Assembly (NCBI RefSeq): GCF_000230995.2 | Contig: NC_019973.1 | Location: 5,098,001 to 5,162,000, forward strand | From: Mesorhizobium australicum WSM2073 | Lineage (GTDB): Bacteria > Pseudomonadota > Alphaproteobacteria > Rhizobiales > Rhizobiaceae | Length of the DNA: 64,000 nt | Direction: 5' to 3' | Shown here: positions 19,662-29,943 of the stretch, one piece after another | How the letters are laid out: every line of letters starts with the position of its first letter | How positions within the stretch are numbered: the stretch's first letter is position 1 | Translations under genes and position numbers: made by a program | Notes under the pieces: generated by a model | Told to the model about the DNA's origin: nothing | What the model saw: the letters and a program-made list of their open reading frames with translations, nothing else | Database searches by the model: none

Positions 19662-20570
19662 CTATCGGCCAGGCGTGAAAATGCCATCTATGGCGGGAGC
19701 GGCGTCCGTCGCCACCACGCCGCGCGCCACCAGGTCCTCCAGATGGGCAAGCACCGACAGGCCGGCGGCGCCGTGCAGCCGGGGATCGGTATCCCTGTAG
19801 ATCGCCTTGACCATGTCGGGGATTGTCCTGTCGCCGGCCCTGATCCGTTCCAATATGGCTCGTTCGCGCATCTTGCGATGGGTCTTCAGCCCGCGCATGA
19901 AAGCGCGCGGCGCCGTCACCGGTCCCCCATGGCCAGGCAGCAGCAGCCGGTCGCCGCGCTCGATCAGGCGGTCCAGCGATGCCATGTAGTCGGCCATTGC
20001 CCCGTCCGGCGGCGCGACGATCGAGGTTGCCCAGCCCATGACGTGATCGGCTGAAAACAGGATGCCGGTGCCTTCCAGCGCGAATGCCGCATGGTTGGCG
20101 GTATGGCCGGGCGTCAGGACGGTCCGGATCGCCCAGCCGTCGCCGCTGACCAGCTCGCCGTCCGGCAAGGCGATGTCGGGAATGAAAGCGGTGTCGGCGC
20201 TGGCGTCGAGCGCGTTGGTTTCGCCAATGTGCAAGGGCCTCGCCGGCCGGTGCGGTCCCTCCGCCAGCACTTGGGCGCCAGTGCGCTCCTTCAACCGGGC
20301 CGCCAGCGGAGAATGGTCGCGATGCGTGTGGCTGACGAAAATGTGGCTCACCGGCCGGCCCGCGATCACGTCGAGCAAGGTCTGAAGATGCGCCTCGTCA
20401 TCGGGCCCCGGATCGATCACCGCCAGCGTATCGTGGCCCACGACGTAGCTGTTGGTGCCATGGAAAGTGAAGGGACTGGGATTAGGGGCCGTGAAGCGTT
20501 GCACGTCGGGGGCCACGCTTACACCTTGGCCGTAAGCAGGGTCGAAGCTGATATCGAATTTGAGAGCCAT
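19662..20570 (-). CDS. Metallo-beta-lactamase-fold hydrolase, LACTB2-like
   Basis: About 302 residues from the ATG at 20570; the longer frame to 20906 overlaps bioY. The metal motif is SHTHRDHSPLAARL, with later ligands in TPGHTANHAAFAL, LFSADHVMGW and LLPGHGGPV. After the core fold comes a C-terminal winged-helix segment (RKMRERAILERIRAGDRTIP, LHGAAGLSVLAHLEDLVARG) seen in LACTB2-type proteins. Members are hydrolases of thioesters or nucleases; the substrate here is not visible. It is divergent from bioY. Confidence 0.85.
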   Translation of the reverse strand: MALKFDISFDPAYGQGVSVAPDVQRFTAPNPSPFTFHGTNSYVVGHDTLAVIDPGPDDEAHLQTLLDVIAGRPVSHIFVSHTHRDHSPLAARLKERTGAQVLAEGPHRPARPLHIGETNALDASADTAFIPDIALPDGELVSGDGWAIRTVLTPGHTANHAAFALEGTGILFSADHVMGWATSIVAPPDGAMADYMASLDRLIERGDRLLLPGHGGPVTAPRAFMRGLKTHRKMRERAILERIRAGDRTIPDMVKAIYRDTDPRLHGAAGLSVLAHLEDLVARGVVATDAAPAIDGIFTPGR

Positions 20571-20685
20571 GTCGGCGCTTTGTTCCCGGAACGGCAAAAC
20601 AGATTGCCGCATAGCACGCAAGCCAATATAGGAAAATGCAAGACCGCGATTTCTGGTTCGCGGCAAGTTTGGATTGGGGAAGACC

Positions 20686-21276
20686 ATGACAACCGCAACG
20701 ACGACGCGCCCGCTTGTTTTCCTGGCCTTGCCGCAGGAAGGTGCCGCGCGACTGGCAACGCAGTTTTTGCTGGCGATCACCGGGACGCTGCTCTTGACGC
20801 TTTCGGCCAAGACCAAGGTGATGCTCGGGCCTGTCGACCTCTCGATGCAGACGCTCGCCGTCCTGCTGATCGCCGCCGCCTTCGGCATGCGGCTGGGCGT
20901 CGCCACCCTGCTGCTCTACATGGCGGAAGGCGCCATGGGCTTCCCCGTCTTCCAGGGCACGCCGGAAAAAGGCATCGGCATTGCCTATATGCTCGGCTCG
21001 ACCGGCGGCTATCTCGCCGGCTTCGTGGTCATGGCGGCGATTGTCGGCTGGGCCGCCGACCGCGGCTGGGACCGTCATCCGATCAAGCTTTTCAACGCCA
21101 TGCTGGTTGCCGAAGGGGTGATGATGGCGATGGGTTTTGCCTGGCTGGCAATGCTCATCGGTCCGGAAAAATCCTGGCAGTTCGGCGTCGTGCCGTTCAT
21201 CGTCGGCGATCTCATCAAGGTCGCGCTCGCGGCCAGCCTCGTGCCGGCCGTCTGGTCGCTGCTGAAGCGCTCCTGA
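20686..21276 (+). CDS. bioY: BioY-family biotin transporter subunit
   Basis: About 196 residues from the ATG at 20686 (GGGGAAG upstream; a TTG at 20674 is the alternative). Five to six membrane helices carry the BioY landmarks GPVDLSMQTLAVLLIAAAFG, GMRLGVATLLLYMAEGAMGF, PVFQGT and GSTGGYLAGFVVMAAIVGW. BioY is the substrate-binding S-component for biotin. No bioM/bioN energy-coupling genes are next to it here, so it may work alone or with ATPases encoded elsewhere. No biotin operator was recognised upstream. Confidence 0.9.
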   Translation: MTTATTTRPLVFLALPQEGAARLATQFLLAITGTLLLTLSAKTKVMLGPVDLSMQTLAVLLIAAAFGMRLGVATLLLYMAEGAMGFPVFQGTPEKGIGIAYMLGSTGGYLAGFVVMAAIVGWAADRGWDRHPIKLFNAMLVAEGVMMAMGFAWLAMLIGPEKSWQFGVVPFIVGDLIKVALAASLVPAVWSLLKRS

Positions 21277-21446
21277 AATTTGGGGGTCCCTGCCGCCGAT
21301 CGAATGGCAGGAGCTTCAAATAGATTCCATCGGCGCAAACTCCTCGTGATCGGACCAACAGCAAAAAGTGCCATAATCCGGCCATCGTCGGTGTTAAGCT
21401 TCGTTAACGGGCAAAGGGGTGCGATTGGCGACTGAAAGAGGTTCGC

Positions 21447-21800
21447 ATGGACGCGCTCGACGATAAGGTTCTCGAGAGTACGCTTGCCGAAAGCCTGGCC
21501 GATCTGGTGCCGGACGAAAAGACCGTTTCCGAAGACGAGTTCGTCGAAGTTGTCGGCGGCGCGCTCGAAGCGGTCGGCGGCACACTGCTGTTCAAGATGT
21601 GCGTCCAGAACGAAGGCGAAGGCCAGCACGTCGCGGCGGCATCCGTCGGCGATGGCGGCAATCGCCAGTTCCTTCTGCTCACCTTGCCAACCGTCGGAGG
21701 GGCGCTGAAGGTCGAGACGATCTCGAGAAGCAGCAACCCGGTGGCGGGCATCGCGGCCGCCTATGCCGGGCTGATGGACGCCTTCAAAACCGCTGCCTGA
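21447..21800 (+). CDS. Unrecognised 117-residue protein
   Basis: I do not recognise this protein. It starts with an acidic helical segment (MDALDDKVLESTLAESLADL), followed by SEDEFVEVVGGALEAVGGTL, a central beta-rich part (CVQNEGEGQHVAAASVGDG) and an Ala-rich C-terminal helix. There is no signal peptide or membrane segment. The ATG has GAAAGAGG upstream. Codon use matches its neighbours, and it lies alone between bioY and the DUF427 gene. It is probably a real conserved rhizobial protein, as the reading frame is intact with typical third-position G+C. Confidence 0.65.
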   Translation: MDALDDKVLESTLAESLADLVPDEKTVSEDEFVEVVGGALEAVGGTLLFKMCVQNEGEGQHVAAASVGDGGNRQFLLLTLPTVGGALKVETISRSSNPVAGIAAAYAGLMDAFKTAA

Positions 21801-21928
21801 TTTTCCGCTGCCACGCCAAGGCCAGTCTTGCGCCACGCACGGGCGCTTGGTGTCTGCTTGTTTGTGACCACGGGCCTTGTTCTATCCGGTCGCCCACCAC
21901 ACCTAAGGTCGGGGCAAGGAGAACCAGC

Positions 21929-22318
21929 ATGGATAAGATCGCCAACCCGGCACCCGGCTTCCAGCGCAATCCCGACAAGATCATTACGATAGAGCCCTAT
22001 TCCGGCACCGTCACAATCCGCGCTGGCAGTACGGTCATCGCTTCTTCCGCCAAGGCGAAGGTGCTGACGGAGGCCCCCTACCCCGCCGCCTTCTACATTC
22101 CGTTCGCCGACATCGATTTCGACAAGCTCAGCCGAACGGATCACGCGACGCACTGCCCCTACAAGGGTGATGCCAGCTATTGGAGCGTGCTGCCGGCGGG
22201 CGAAGCGGGCAAGGACGCGATGTGGGCCTATCGGCAGCCCTTCGACGAGATGACCGACATCCGCGACCACGGCGCGTTCTACGCCAGCAAGGTCAGCATC
22301 GAGGCCAAGCCGGACTGA
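21929..22318 (+). CDS. DUF427 domain protein
   Basis: A 129-residue protein starting at the ATG at 21929, eight bases after AAGGAG; the frame is open further upstream but without such a site. The DUF427 core is visible: VTIRAGSTVIASSAKAKVLT, YPAAFYIPFADIDFDKLS and HATHCPYKGDASYWSVLPAG, then AYRQPFDEMTDIRDHGAFY. The family is a small beta-barrel of unknown function, common in proteobacteria and actinobacteria. No operon partner is evident. Confidence 0.9.
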   Translation: MDKIANPAPGFQRNPDKIITIEPYSGTVTIRAGSTVIASSAKAKVLTEAPYPAAFYIPFADIDFDKLSRTDHATHCPYKGDASYWSVLPAGEAGKDAMWAYRQPFDEMTDIRDHGAFYASKVSIEAKPD

Positions 22319-22371
22319 ACGCTTCGGCTTGAAGACACTCAGGGGCATTGATATTCAGGTGATGCCGGCCC

Positions 22372-23112
22372 TTAGTCGGTGGTGCCGTGATTACCCGTTC
22401 CGTCGGCATCGTCGAGGCGCACGAAGGTCATGCCCTTGTCCTTGAGCGCCAGCAGGCCCTGAACCACGCCCTCGCCGGCGGCATGGGTCGGCTGATTGAT
22501 GTGGGAGATGATGACATCACCGTCCTTGGCGGCGGCGATGCGCCTGGCCGTTTCCTTGGCGCCGAGCAGCGAGCCACCGTCGCCATTGATCGAGAAGCCG
22601 GCAATCTTGAAGCCGAGCTTGCGGATCATCGCAATGGCCGAGGGACTGTATTCGGCTGTTGCGCCACGGAACCATTTCGGCGCCGGTTCGCCGGTCGTGG
22701 CCAGAGCCGCGGCCCCCGACTCGACTTCGGCAAGGACTGCTTCCGGGCTGCCGGCGCTGCGTATGCCATAGATCTTCTGTGGCGTGTCGACCGCCGGGAT
22801 ATGCCGGCCACCGTGATTTTCCAGCTCGAACAGGTCGGGATGCGCCCGCATGATCGCGACGGCCTCGGCGTTGCGCTTCAGCCAGATGCCGGTGACGAAA
22901 ATGGTAGCCGGTATCTTGTTGTCCACCAACGCCGAGAGAATGCGCGTGTCGGTCTTGCCGCCGCAGGCATCGAGCGTGAGTGCAACGCGACCGGTTCCGC
23001 TTGCAGCCGGCTTGATGTGCAGCGTGGGTTCGACCAGCGGCGTGGCATGGGCGCTGGATATCAGCGCCACCGACATGGCGATCATGCAGAGATGTTTTTG
23101 CGGCAAATGCAT
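22372..23112 (-). CDS. Exported polysaccharide deacetylase-like protein
   Basis: About 246 residues from the Met at 23112, which starts a signal peptide (MHLPQKHLCMIAMSVALISS, ending AHA). The NodB-homology fold shows a variant first motif (ALTLDACGGKTD in place of TFDDG), the metal His pair in FELENHGGRHIP, WFRGATAEYSPSA, and GDVIISHINQP near the end. The second Asp of motif 1 is not at the usual place, so activity cannot be assumed. The substrate would be a periplasmic or cell-wall glycan. The gene is monocistronic and converges with the DUF427 gene. Confidence 0.82.
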   Translation of the reverse strand: MHLPQKHLCMIAMSVALISSAHATPLVEPTLHIKPAASGTGRVALTLDACGGKTDTRILSALVDNKIPATIFVTGIWLKRNAEAVAIMRAHPDLFELENHGGRHIPAVDTPQKIYGIRSAGSPEAVLAEVESGAAALATTGEPAPKWFRGATAEYSPSAIAMIRKLGFKIAGFSINGDGGSLLGAKETARRIAAAKDGDVIISHINQPTHAAGEGVVQGLLALKDKGMTFVRLDDADGTGNHGTTD

Positions 23113-23270
23113 CGAACCAAGTTCCCGACCGGCGGTTTCAAGCCGACATCCCAAGACCCGCATGAAGGCGGAAATCGGACGAGGGATAGCAGAAAAACGC
23201 CTGGCGCGGCAATTTGACCTCCCACTTGGTCGACGAGCCGTTCAGCGACAGTCTTGCCGTTCCATCGCCC

Positions 23271-24374
23271 TCAGACAGCGCGTTCATTTTTCAGCTCGGT
23301 GCGCGCGAGAATTTCGCGCGCCGCTTCGACAACCGGCTTCACCTCCAGGCGCCAAACGCAGCACGCCTTGCTGGGATCGGTTCGGCGACACAAATCCTTG
23401 GCCACGCAGTCACATGGCATTGACGGCCGAAGCGCGATGCTGGGCACGCCGACAGGTCCCCAGCGTGACGGATGCGTCAGGCCGAAAAGGCCGACAACCG
23501 GGGTGCCGGCGGCAGCGGCCATATGCATCGGCCCGCTTTCATTGCCCACAAACAGCCGAGCCTGTTCCAGGACGGCCAGTAGGGTCTCGAGCGACAGCGC
23601 TCCGACCAGGTCCACCACCGGCGTCGCCGTCTCGGCAACGATCCGCGCGGCGGTTTCACCTTCGCCCGGCCCTCCCACCAGGACGATGCCCAGTCCGGTT
23701 TCGGCCGCAATCTGGTCAATCGCCTCGGCAAACCGTTCCGGCTGCCACTGCCGGCCCTTGAAACTCGCGCCTGCGTGGACAGCGACGAAGGCGTTCGGAC
23801 GGATGTGGTGCGTGCCCAGAAGCGCCAAGGCTTTCGCGGCCTCGAATGGCGGCGGCTGGAGGCTCGGTACCGTCACCCGCAGATCGATGCCGAGCGCTTC
23901 AAGAGGGGAGAGATAGCGATAAACAAAATGCTGGCCGCCAAACCCGAATGGTTTGGCAAACACATTGGCGGGCTGCCGCTCCAGCAGCTTCAGCGGCCTT
24001 TCCGGGGGATTGTAGCCGACGCGTGTCTTTGCGTTGACCAAGCCGCTGATAAGCCGAGAGGTCTTCGAATCGGTCAGGTCGATCGTCAAATCGAAGCAGA
24101 AGCCGCGCAGCGCCTTCACCGTTGCGTAGAGCTCTTTTCCGCGCTCCAGCGGGGTGCCCCGCGCGCGAGCCCGCCTGAACGGAACCACCTCCGAAGCGAT
24201 GCCATGCGCAATCACGAAGCTCTCCAAGTGCGCTTCGCAGAGGAACACGATCCTGGCACCGGGGAATTCGAGCCGAAGGTTCCTGGCGAGGGTCGAAGCG
24301 AGGACGATATCGCCTATGAACTTCGTTTGAATGATCAGGATCGAGCGGAACGGAGCGGGTGAAATCTGCAACAT
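23271..24374 (-). CDS. GT9-family (heptosyltransferase-like) glycosyltransferase
   Basis: About 367 residues from the ATG at 24374; starts at 24401 or 24422 are possible, and none has a strong ribosome site. The N-terminus ILIIQTKFIGDIVLASTLAR is the ADP-heptose:LPS transferase signature. The C-terminal donor domain has VAVHAGASFKGRQWQPERFA, GIVLVGGPGEGETA, LARLFVGNESGPMHMAAAAG in part, and GLFGLTHPSRWGPVG. A Cys cluster near the C-terminus (CDCVAKDLCRRTDPSKACC) is typical of this group. It probably transfers heptose or a related sugar to the LPS core. It is not near other LPS genes. Confidence 0.87.
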   Translation of the reverse strand: MLQISPAPFRSILIIQTKFIGDIVLASTLARNLRLEFPGARIVFLCEAHLESFVIAHGIASEVVPFRRARARGTPLERGKELYATVKALRGFCFDLTIDLTDSKTSRLISGLVNAKTRVGYNPPERPLKLLERQPANVFAKPFGFGGQHFVYRYLSPLEALGIDLRVTVPSLQPPPFEAAKALALLGTHHIRPNAFVAVHAGASFKGRQWQPERFAEAIDQIAAETGLGIVLVGGPGEGETAARIVAETATPVVDLVGALSLETLLAVLEQARLFVGNESGPMHMAAAAGTPVVGLFGLTHPSRWGPVGVPSIALRPSMPCDCVAKDLCRRTDPSKACCVWRLEVKPVVEAAREILARTELKNERAV

Positions 24375-24492
24375 ATGTTTCCGGAGACGTTTGGCGATCA
24401 TCACGAAATTGGTCAGAAACAATGGCGAGATTGCGCGATACCTCTAGCACGTTCGCGTGAGTTTTCATACAAAACCGTAAGCTCGGACCGGT

Positions 24493-27171
<2,679 letters not shown>

Positions 27172-27329
27172 GCTTGCTCTCCGGTTGCAGGAGATTGGAA
27201 AGATTGGCGAAACGCAAAGTTCCATCCGTGCCCGACTTTGGAGCGATATGATGCTGCAGTGCGAAAGGCAAGGCGTCGGCAAGCCGTTCGGCCGCTACAA
27301 TCGATTAAGAAAAAACTCCGCCTGGGCCT

Positions 27330-27349
27330 GTGGCAAAAAGACTTGCCAC
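27330..27349. promoter_or_regulatory. Inverted repeat between ppdK and VOC gene
   Basis: Perfect seven-base arms GTGGCAA and TTGCCAC are separated by six bases (AAAGAC). It lies in the divergent intergenic region, 46 bases before the VOC gene start and about 160 bases before ppdK. The size fits a dimeric repressor site, but a short RNA hairpin is equally possible. Confidence 0.35.
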
Positions 27350-27394
27350 CTCACGGCTCGACGTCTAGAACATAAAGGGAACAAGAGGTGCGCC

Positions 27395-27739
27395 ATGAAA
27401 CAGCCTGGAAAACTGGACTATCTGGAAATGCCGGCGACCGGCGGCACGCTGGATCGGTTGAAGGCCTTCTACAGCGCCGCCTTCGCTTGGTCTTTCACAG
27501 ATTATGGGCCGACCTATTCGGCCTTCGCCGAGGGCCTGGATGGCGGCTTTCAGGCCGATGCCGCGGAAGCACCGGCCAAGCCGTTGCCCGTGCTTTACAG
27601 CGACAATCTGGAGGAAACCCTTCGCGCCGTCGAAAGCGCCGGCGGAACGATCGTCAGGCGGATATTCTCATTCCCCGGCGGCCGACGCTTCCACTTCGTC
27701 GATCCAGCCGGCAACGAGTTGGCTGTGTGGTCCCACTAG
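27395..27739 (+). CDS. VOC-family (glyoxalase-like) protein
   Basis: A 114-residue protein starting at the ATG at 27395 (AAGAGG upstream). It has the two-fold beta-alpha-beta pattern of vicinal-oxygen-chelate proteins: MKQPGKLDYLEMPATGGTLD, LKAFYSAAFAWSFTDYGPTY, TLRAVESAGGTIVRRIFSFP and GGRRFHFVDPAGNELAVWSH. The C-terminal Asp-Pro-x-Gly-Asn turn is a family hallmark. The substrate is unknown; members bind metals and small molecules, including resistance proteins. It is divergent from ppdK and precedes tRNA-Gln. Confidence 0.87.
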   Translation: MKQPGKLDYLEMPATGGTLDRLKAFYSAAFAWSFTDYGPTYSAFAEGLDGGFQADAAEAPAKPLPVLYSDNLEETLRAVESAGGTIVRRIFSFPGGRRFHFVDPAGNELAVWSH

Positions 27740-27866
27740 TCCGCTTGTGGATCACCTAGCGCCGATTGCACCGCTGGTCAGCCGAGCGTCTTCGCGGTCA
27801 TTCATAAGCATTGTGCTTTTCGGCTGCTCTGCTAATAACGCGCCGCACAGCGACTCTGACGGCTAT

Positions 27867-27941
27867 TGGGGCGTCGCCAAGTGGTAAGGCATCGGTTTTT
27901 GGTACCGACATTCCCAGGTTCGAATCCTGGCGCCCCAGCCA
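27867..27941 (+). tRNA. tRNA-Gln (TTG anticodon)
   Basis: The 75-base cloverleaf has the acceptor TGGGGCG pairing with CGCCCCA and an encoded GCCA end. The anticodon stem TCGGT/ACCGA encloses the loop TTTTGGT, with anticodon TTG. The T arm is CCAGG-TTCGAAT-CCTGG. It lies at the left border of the adhesin locus. Confidence 0.97.
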
Positions 27942-28458
27942 AGCGCAGACGGTCCATTCGAGACCGAAGCGCGCACCGAATAAGCCCTGATCCAAACACT
28001 CTGCAGCCTAGACTTAACCAAGAAGTGTCACGCTCGGCAGTGCGTCAGCGATCTCGCAAACCACAGCGGATGAAAGCGCGACCAGAACATGTCGTCAATC
28101 TGGGTGGGCCGGACCAAATCCTTCTGCACCCGAGCTGTTGAACGCGCCTTATTGCCTCCGCGAGAGCAACTTTGTTTGCGGACATGCGTACTCATCGGCA
28201 TATGCCAGAACAGGCTTGCTGTTGCCCATCTTCAATATCTTGTCTCGGGGCTTCAAGTTTCGATACCGGCATTTGATCCCGCCGGCGTCCCAAATGTGTG
28301 CTATTTTTGCTACATTTTTTGACCGTCTGCCTAAATTCTATGATTTAGTCACAGCTTAATAATGAAACGCGCACGTTAATTTGCAAGATAGTGGCAAGGT
28401 CAGGCGCCAAGCCCGGCTGGGGCGCTCTTAAAAAGCGCGGGGAAACGTGGGTGGGAAA
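27942..28458 (+). other. Gap upstream of type I secretion genes
   Basis: About 517 bases between tRNA-Gln and the TolC gene with no recognised gene. The short plus-strand frames (27866-28141, 28089-28322, 28138-28359) have no recognisable product. The last 150 bases are AT-rich and hold a possible promoter: TTGACC at 28319-28324 and TATGAT at 28339-28344, although the 14-base spacing is short. An inverted repeat CTAAAT-N6-ATTTAG lies at 28331-28348. No copy of the tRNA 3' end was seen downstream. Confidence 0.45.
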
Positions 28459-29907
28459 ATGAAGACGACAGGTCTGTCGACCAAGGTCATGGGCGTTGGT
28501 CTCTTGATGACGGCTACCATGCTGAGCTGCTGGGGCGCGCATGCGCTGACACTCAAGGAAGCCATGGCGGTCGCGGTGGAATCCAACCCGGAAATCGGCC
28601 AGGCCATCGAAAACCGCGAGGCCATCGAGTTCGAACTGCGGCAAGCAAAAGGGCTCTATCTTCCAAGCGTCGACCTGGAGGCATCCGCTGGTGCTCGCCG
28701 CCTGGACAACTCCTCCCGCCGCGCGCTCTCCATCGAGCACGATGCGCTTTATCCCGCGGAGACCGATCTGACGGTTTCGCAAACGCTTTATGATAGTGGC
28801 GCAAGGCGAGCCGAACTCAACCGTCAAGCCTCGCGAGTGGATGGCGCCTCATTCCGCGTGCTGGAGCGATCTGAGTTCATCGGGCTGTCTGTCGTCCAGG
28901 ATTACCTGGAATACATGCTTCAGGCCTCGATCGTGGCCGAGGCAAAGAAGAATCTGGGCTTTCACCAAGCGATTCTCCACGACATCAGGGAAGGCATAGC
29001 AGGCGGCGGATTGAACGAAGCCGACCGGCAACAGGCCGAGGAGCGCTTGTTTGCGGCCAAGGCCCGCATGCAGGAGGCTTCCGAGGAACTCGAGGCCTCG
29101 AGAATACGCTTCTTCAAGACCGTCGGGAAACCGCTGACCAATGCATCGCGGCCAGGCGACGTTTCCTCTGCACTGCCAAGGTCCCTGGACGACGCGCTGG
29201 GCATTGCGCGGGAGAACAACCCGCGCGTCCACATGGCCAATAGCGATATCGCCGCCGCGGGCTCGCAGGTTGACGCCGCTCGGGCGAAATACGGCCCGTC
29301 GGTCGTCGCCGAAGGCGTTGCCCGGGCCGGATACGACATTGACGGCGACAATGGAGACACGTCCGATCTGCAGGCACGGGTGGTGCTGCGGTGGAACCTG
29401 TATCGGGGCGGCATCGACAAAGCGAATGAGCAGGAGCAGATCCGCCGCGCCAGCGAACAGCGGCTTGGGCTGCATCAGGTTCTGCGGGAGATCGAAGAAG
29501 CCGTTCGCACGTCGTGGGATCGCCGCTTCCGGCAAGCCGACCTGGCAAAGACCCTGAAGCTGCAAGCCGCTTCCAACGAGAAGCTGGTTGCCTCTTATCG
29601 CGAGCAGTTCAAGGTCGGACAGCGCTCGCTGCTCGATGTGCTGGATGCGCAGAATACGCGGTTCAACACAGCAACGCTGGCGGACACCGCGTCCTACGCA
29701 TCCCTCTTTGCCCAATACCGACTTCTGGCGGCAACCGGGCAGTTGCTGAAAACGATGGACATCCAGCCGCCGAAGCAGGCCGCGGCCTACGCCAAGGATG
29801 AATTCGCGGTTCCGGAGATCCCAGACACCGAAACCTATGCACGGACCCCGTCGGAACAGAAGAACGACCTGCCCTTCGATATCCTCGCCCCTGTCAGGAA
29901 GAAGTGA
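28459..29907 (+). CDS. TolC-family outer-membrane channel of type I secretion
   Basis: About 482 residues from the ATG at 28459 (GGGTGGGAAA upstream; a GTG at 28447 is in frame). A signal peptide ends at GAHA. Two outer-membrane efflux repeats follow: ALTLKEAMAVAVESNPEIGQ, YLPSVDLEASAGARR and DLTVSQTLYDSGARRAE in the first, and SLDDALGIARENNPRVHMAN, RWNLYRGGIDKANEQEQ and QFKVGQRSLLDVLDAQNTRF in the second. The sequence type is AggA/LapE. As first gene of the type I operon it should form the exit duct for the adhesin. It ends 37 bases before the ABC gene. Confidence 0.93.
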   Translation: MKTTGLSTKVMGVGLLMTATMLSCWGAHALTLKEAMAVAVESNPEIGQAIENREAIEFELRQAKGLYLPSVDLEASAGARRLDNSSRRALSIEHDALYPAETDLTVSQTLYDSGARRAELNRQASRVDGASFRVLERSEFIGLSVVQDYLEYMLQASIVAEAKKNLGFHQAILHDIREGIAGGGLNEADRQQAEERLFAAKARMQEASEELEASRIRFFKTVGKPLTNASRPGDVSSALPRSLDDALGIARENNPRVHMANSDIAAAGSQVDAARAKYGPSVVAEGVARAGYDIDGDNGDTSDLQARVVLRWNLYRGGIDKANEQEQIRRASEQRLGLHQVLREIEEAVRTSWDRRFRQADLAKTLKLQAASNEKLVASYREQFKVGQRSLLDVLDAQNTRFNTATLADTASYASLFAQYRLLAATGQLLKTMDIQPPKQAAAYAKDEFAVPEIPDTETYARTPSEQKNDLPFDILAPVRKK

Positions 29908-29943
29908 GCCGTAAGGGGTGTTGAGGGTTCTGGCGGGCGGGTC

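Noticed and set aside
21390..21420. TTAA-N6-TTAAC resembling a CtrA site
   Set aside because: The spacing is six rather than the usual seven bases, and the downstream gene is an orphan with no cell-cycle link.
27866..28359. Short frames after tRNA-Gln
   Set aside because: The first one starts within the tRNA gene; none shows a family motif or ribosome site.
28410..28445. Short GCGCT...AGCGC hairpin before the TolC gene
   Set aside because: The five-base arms are too short to separate from chance in high-G+C DNA.
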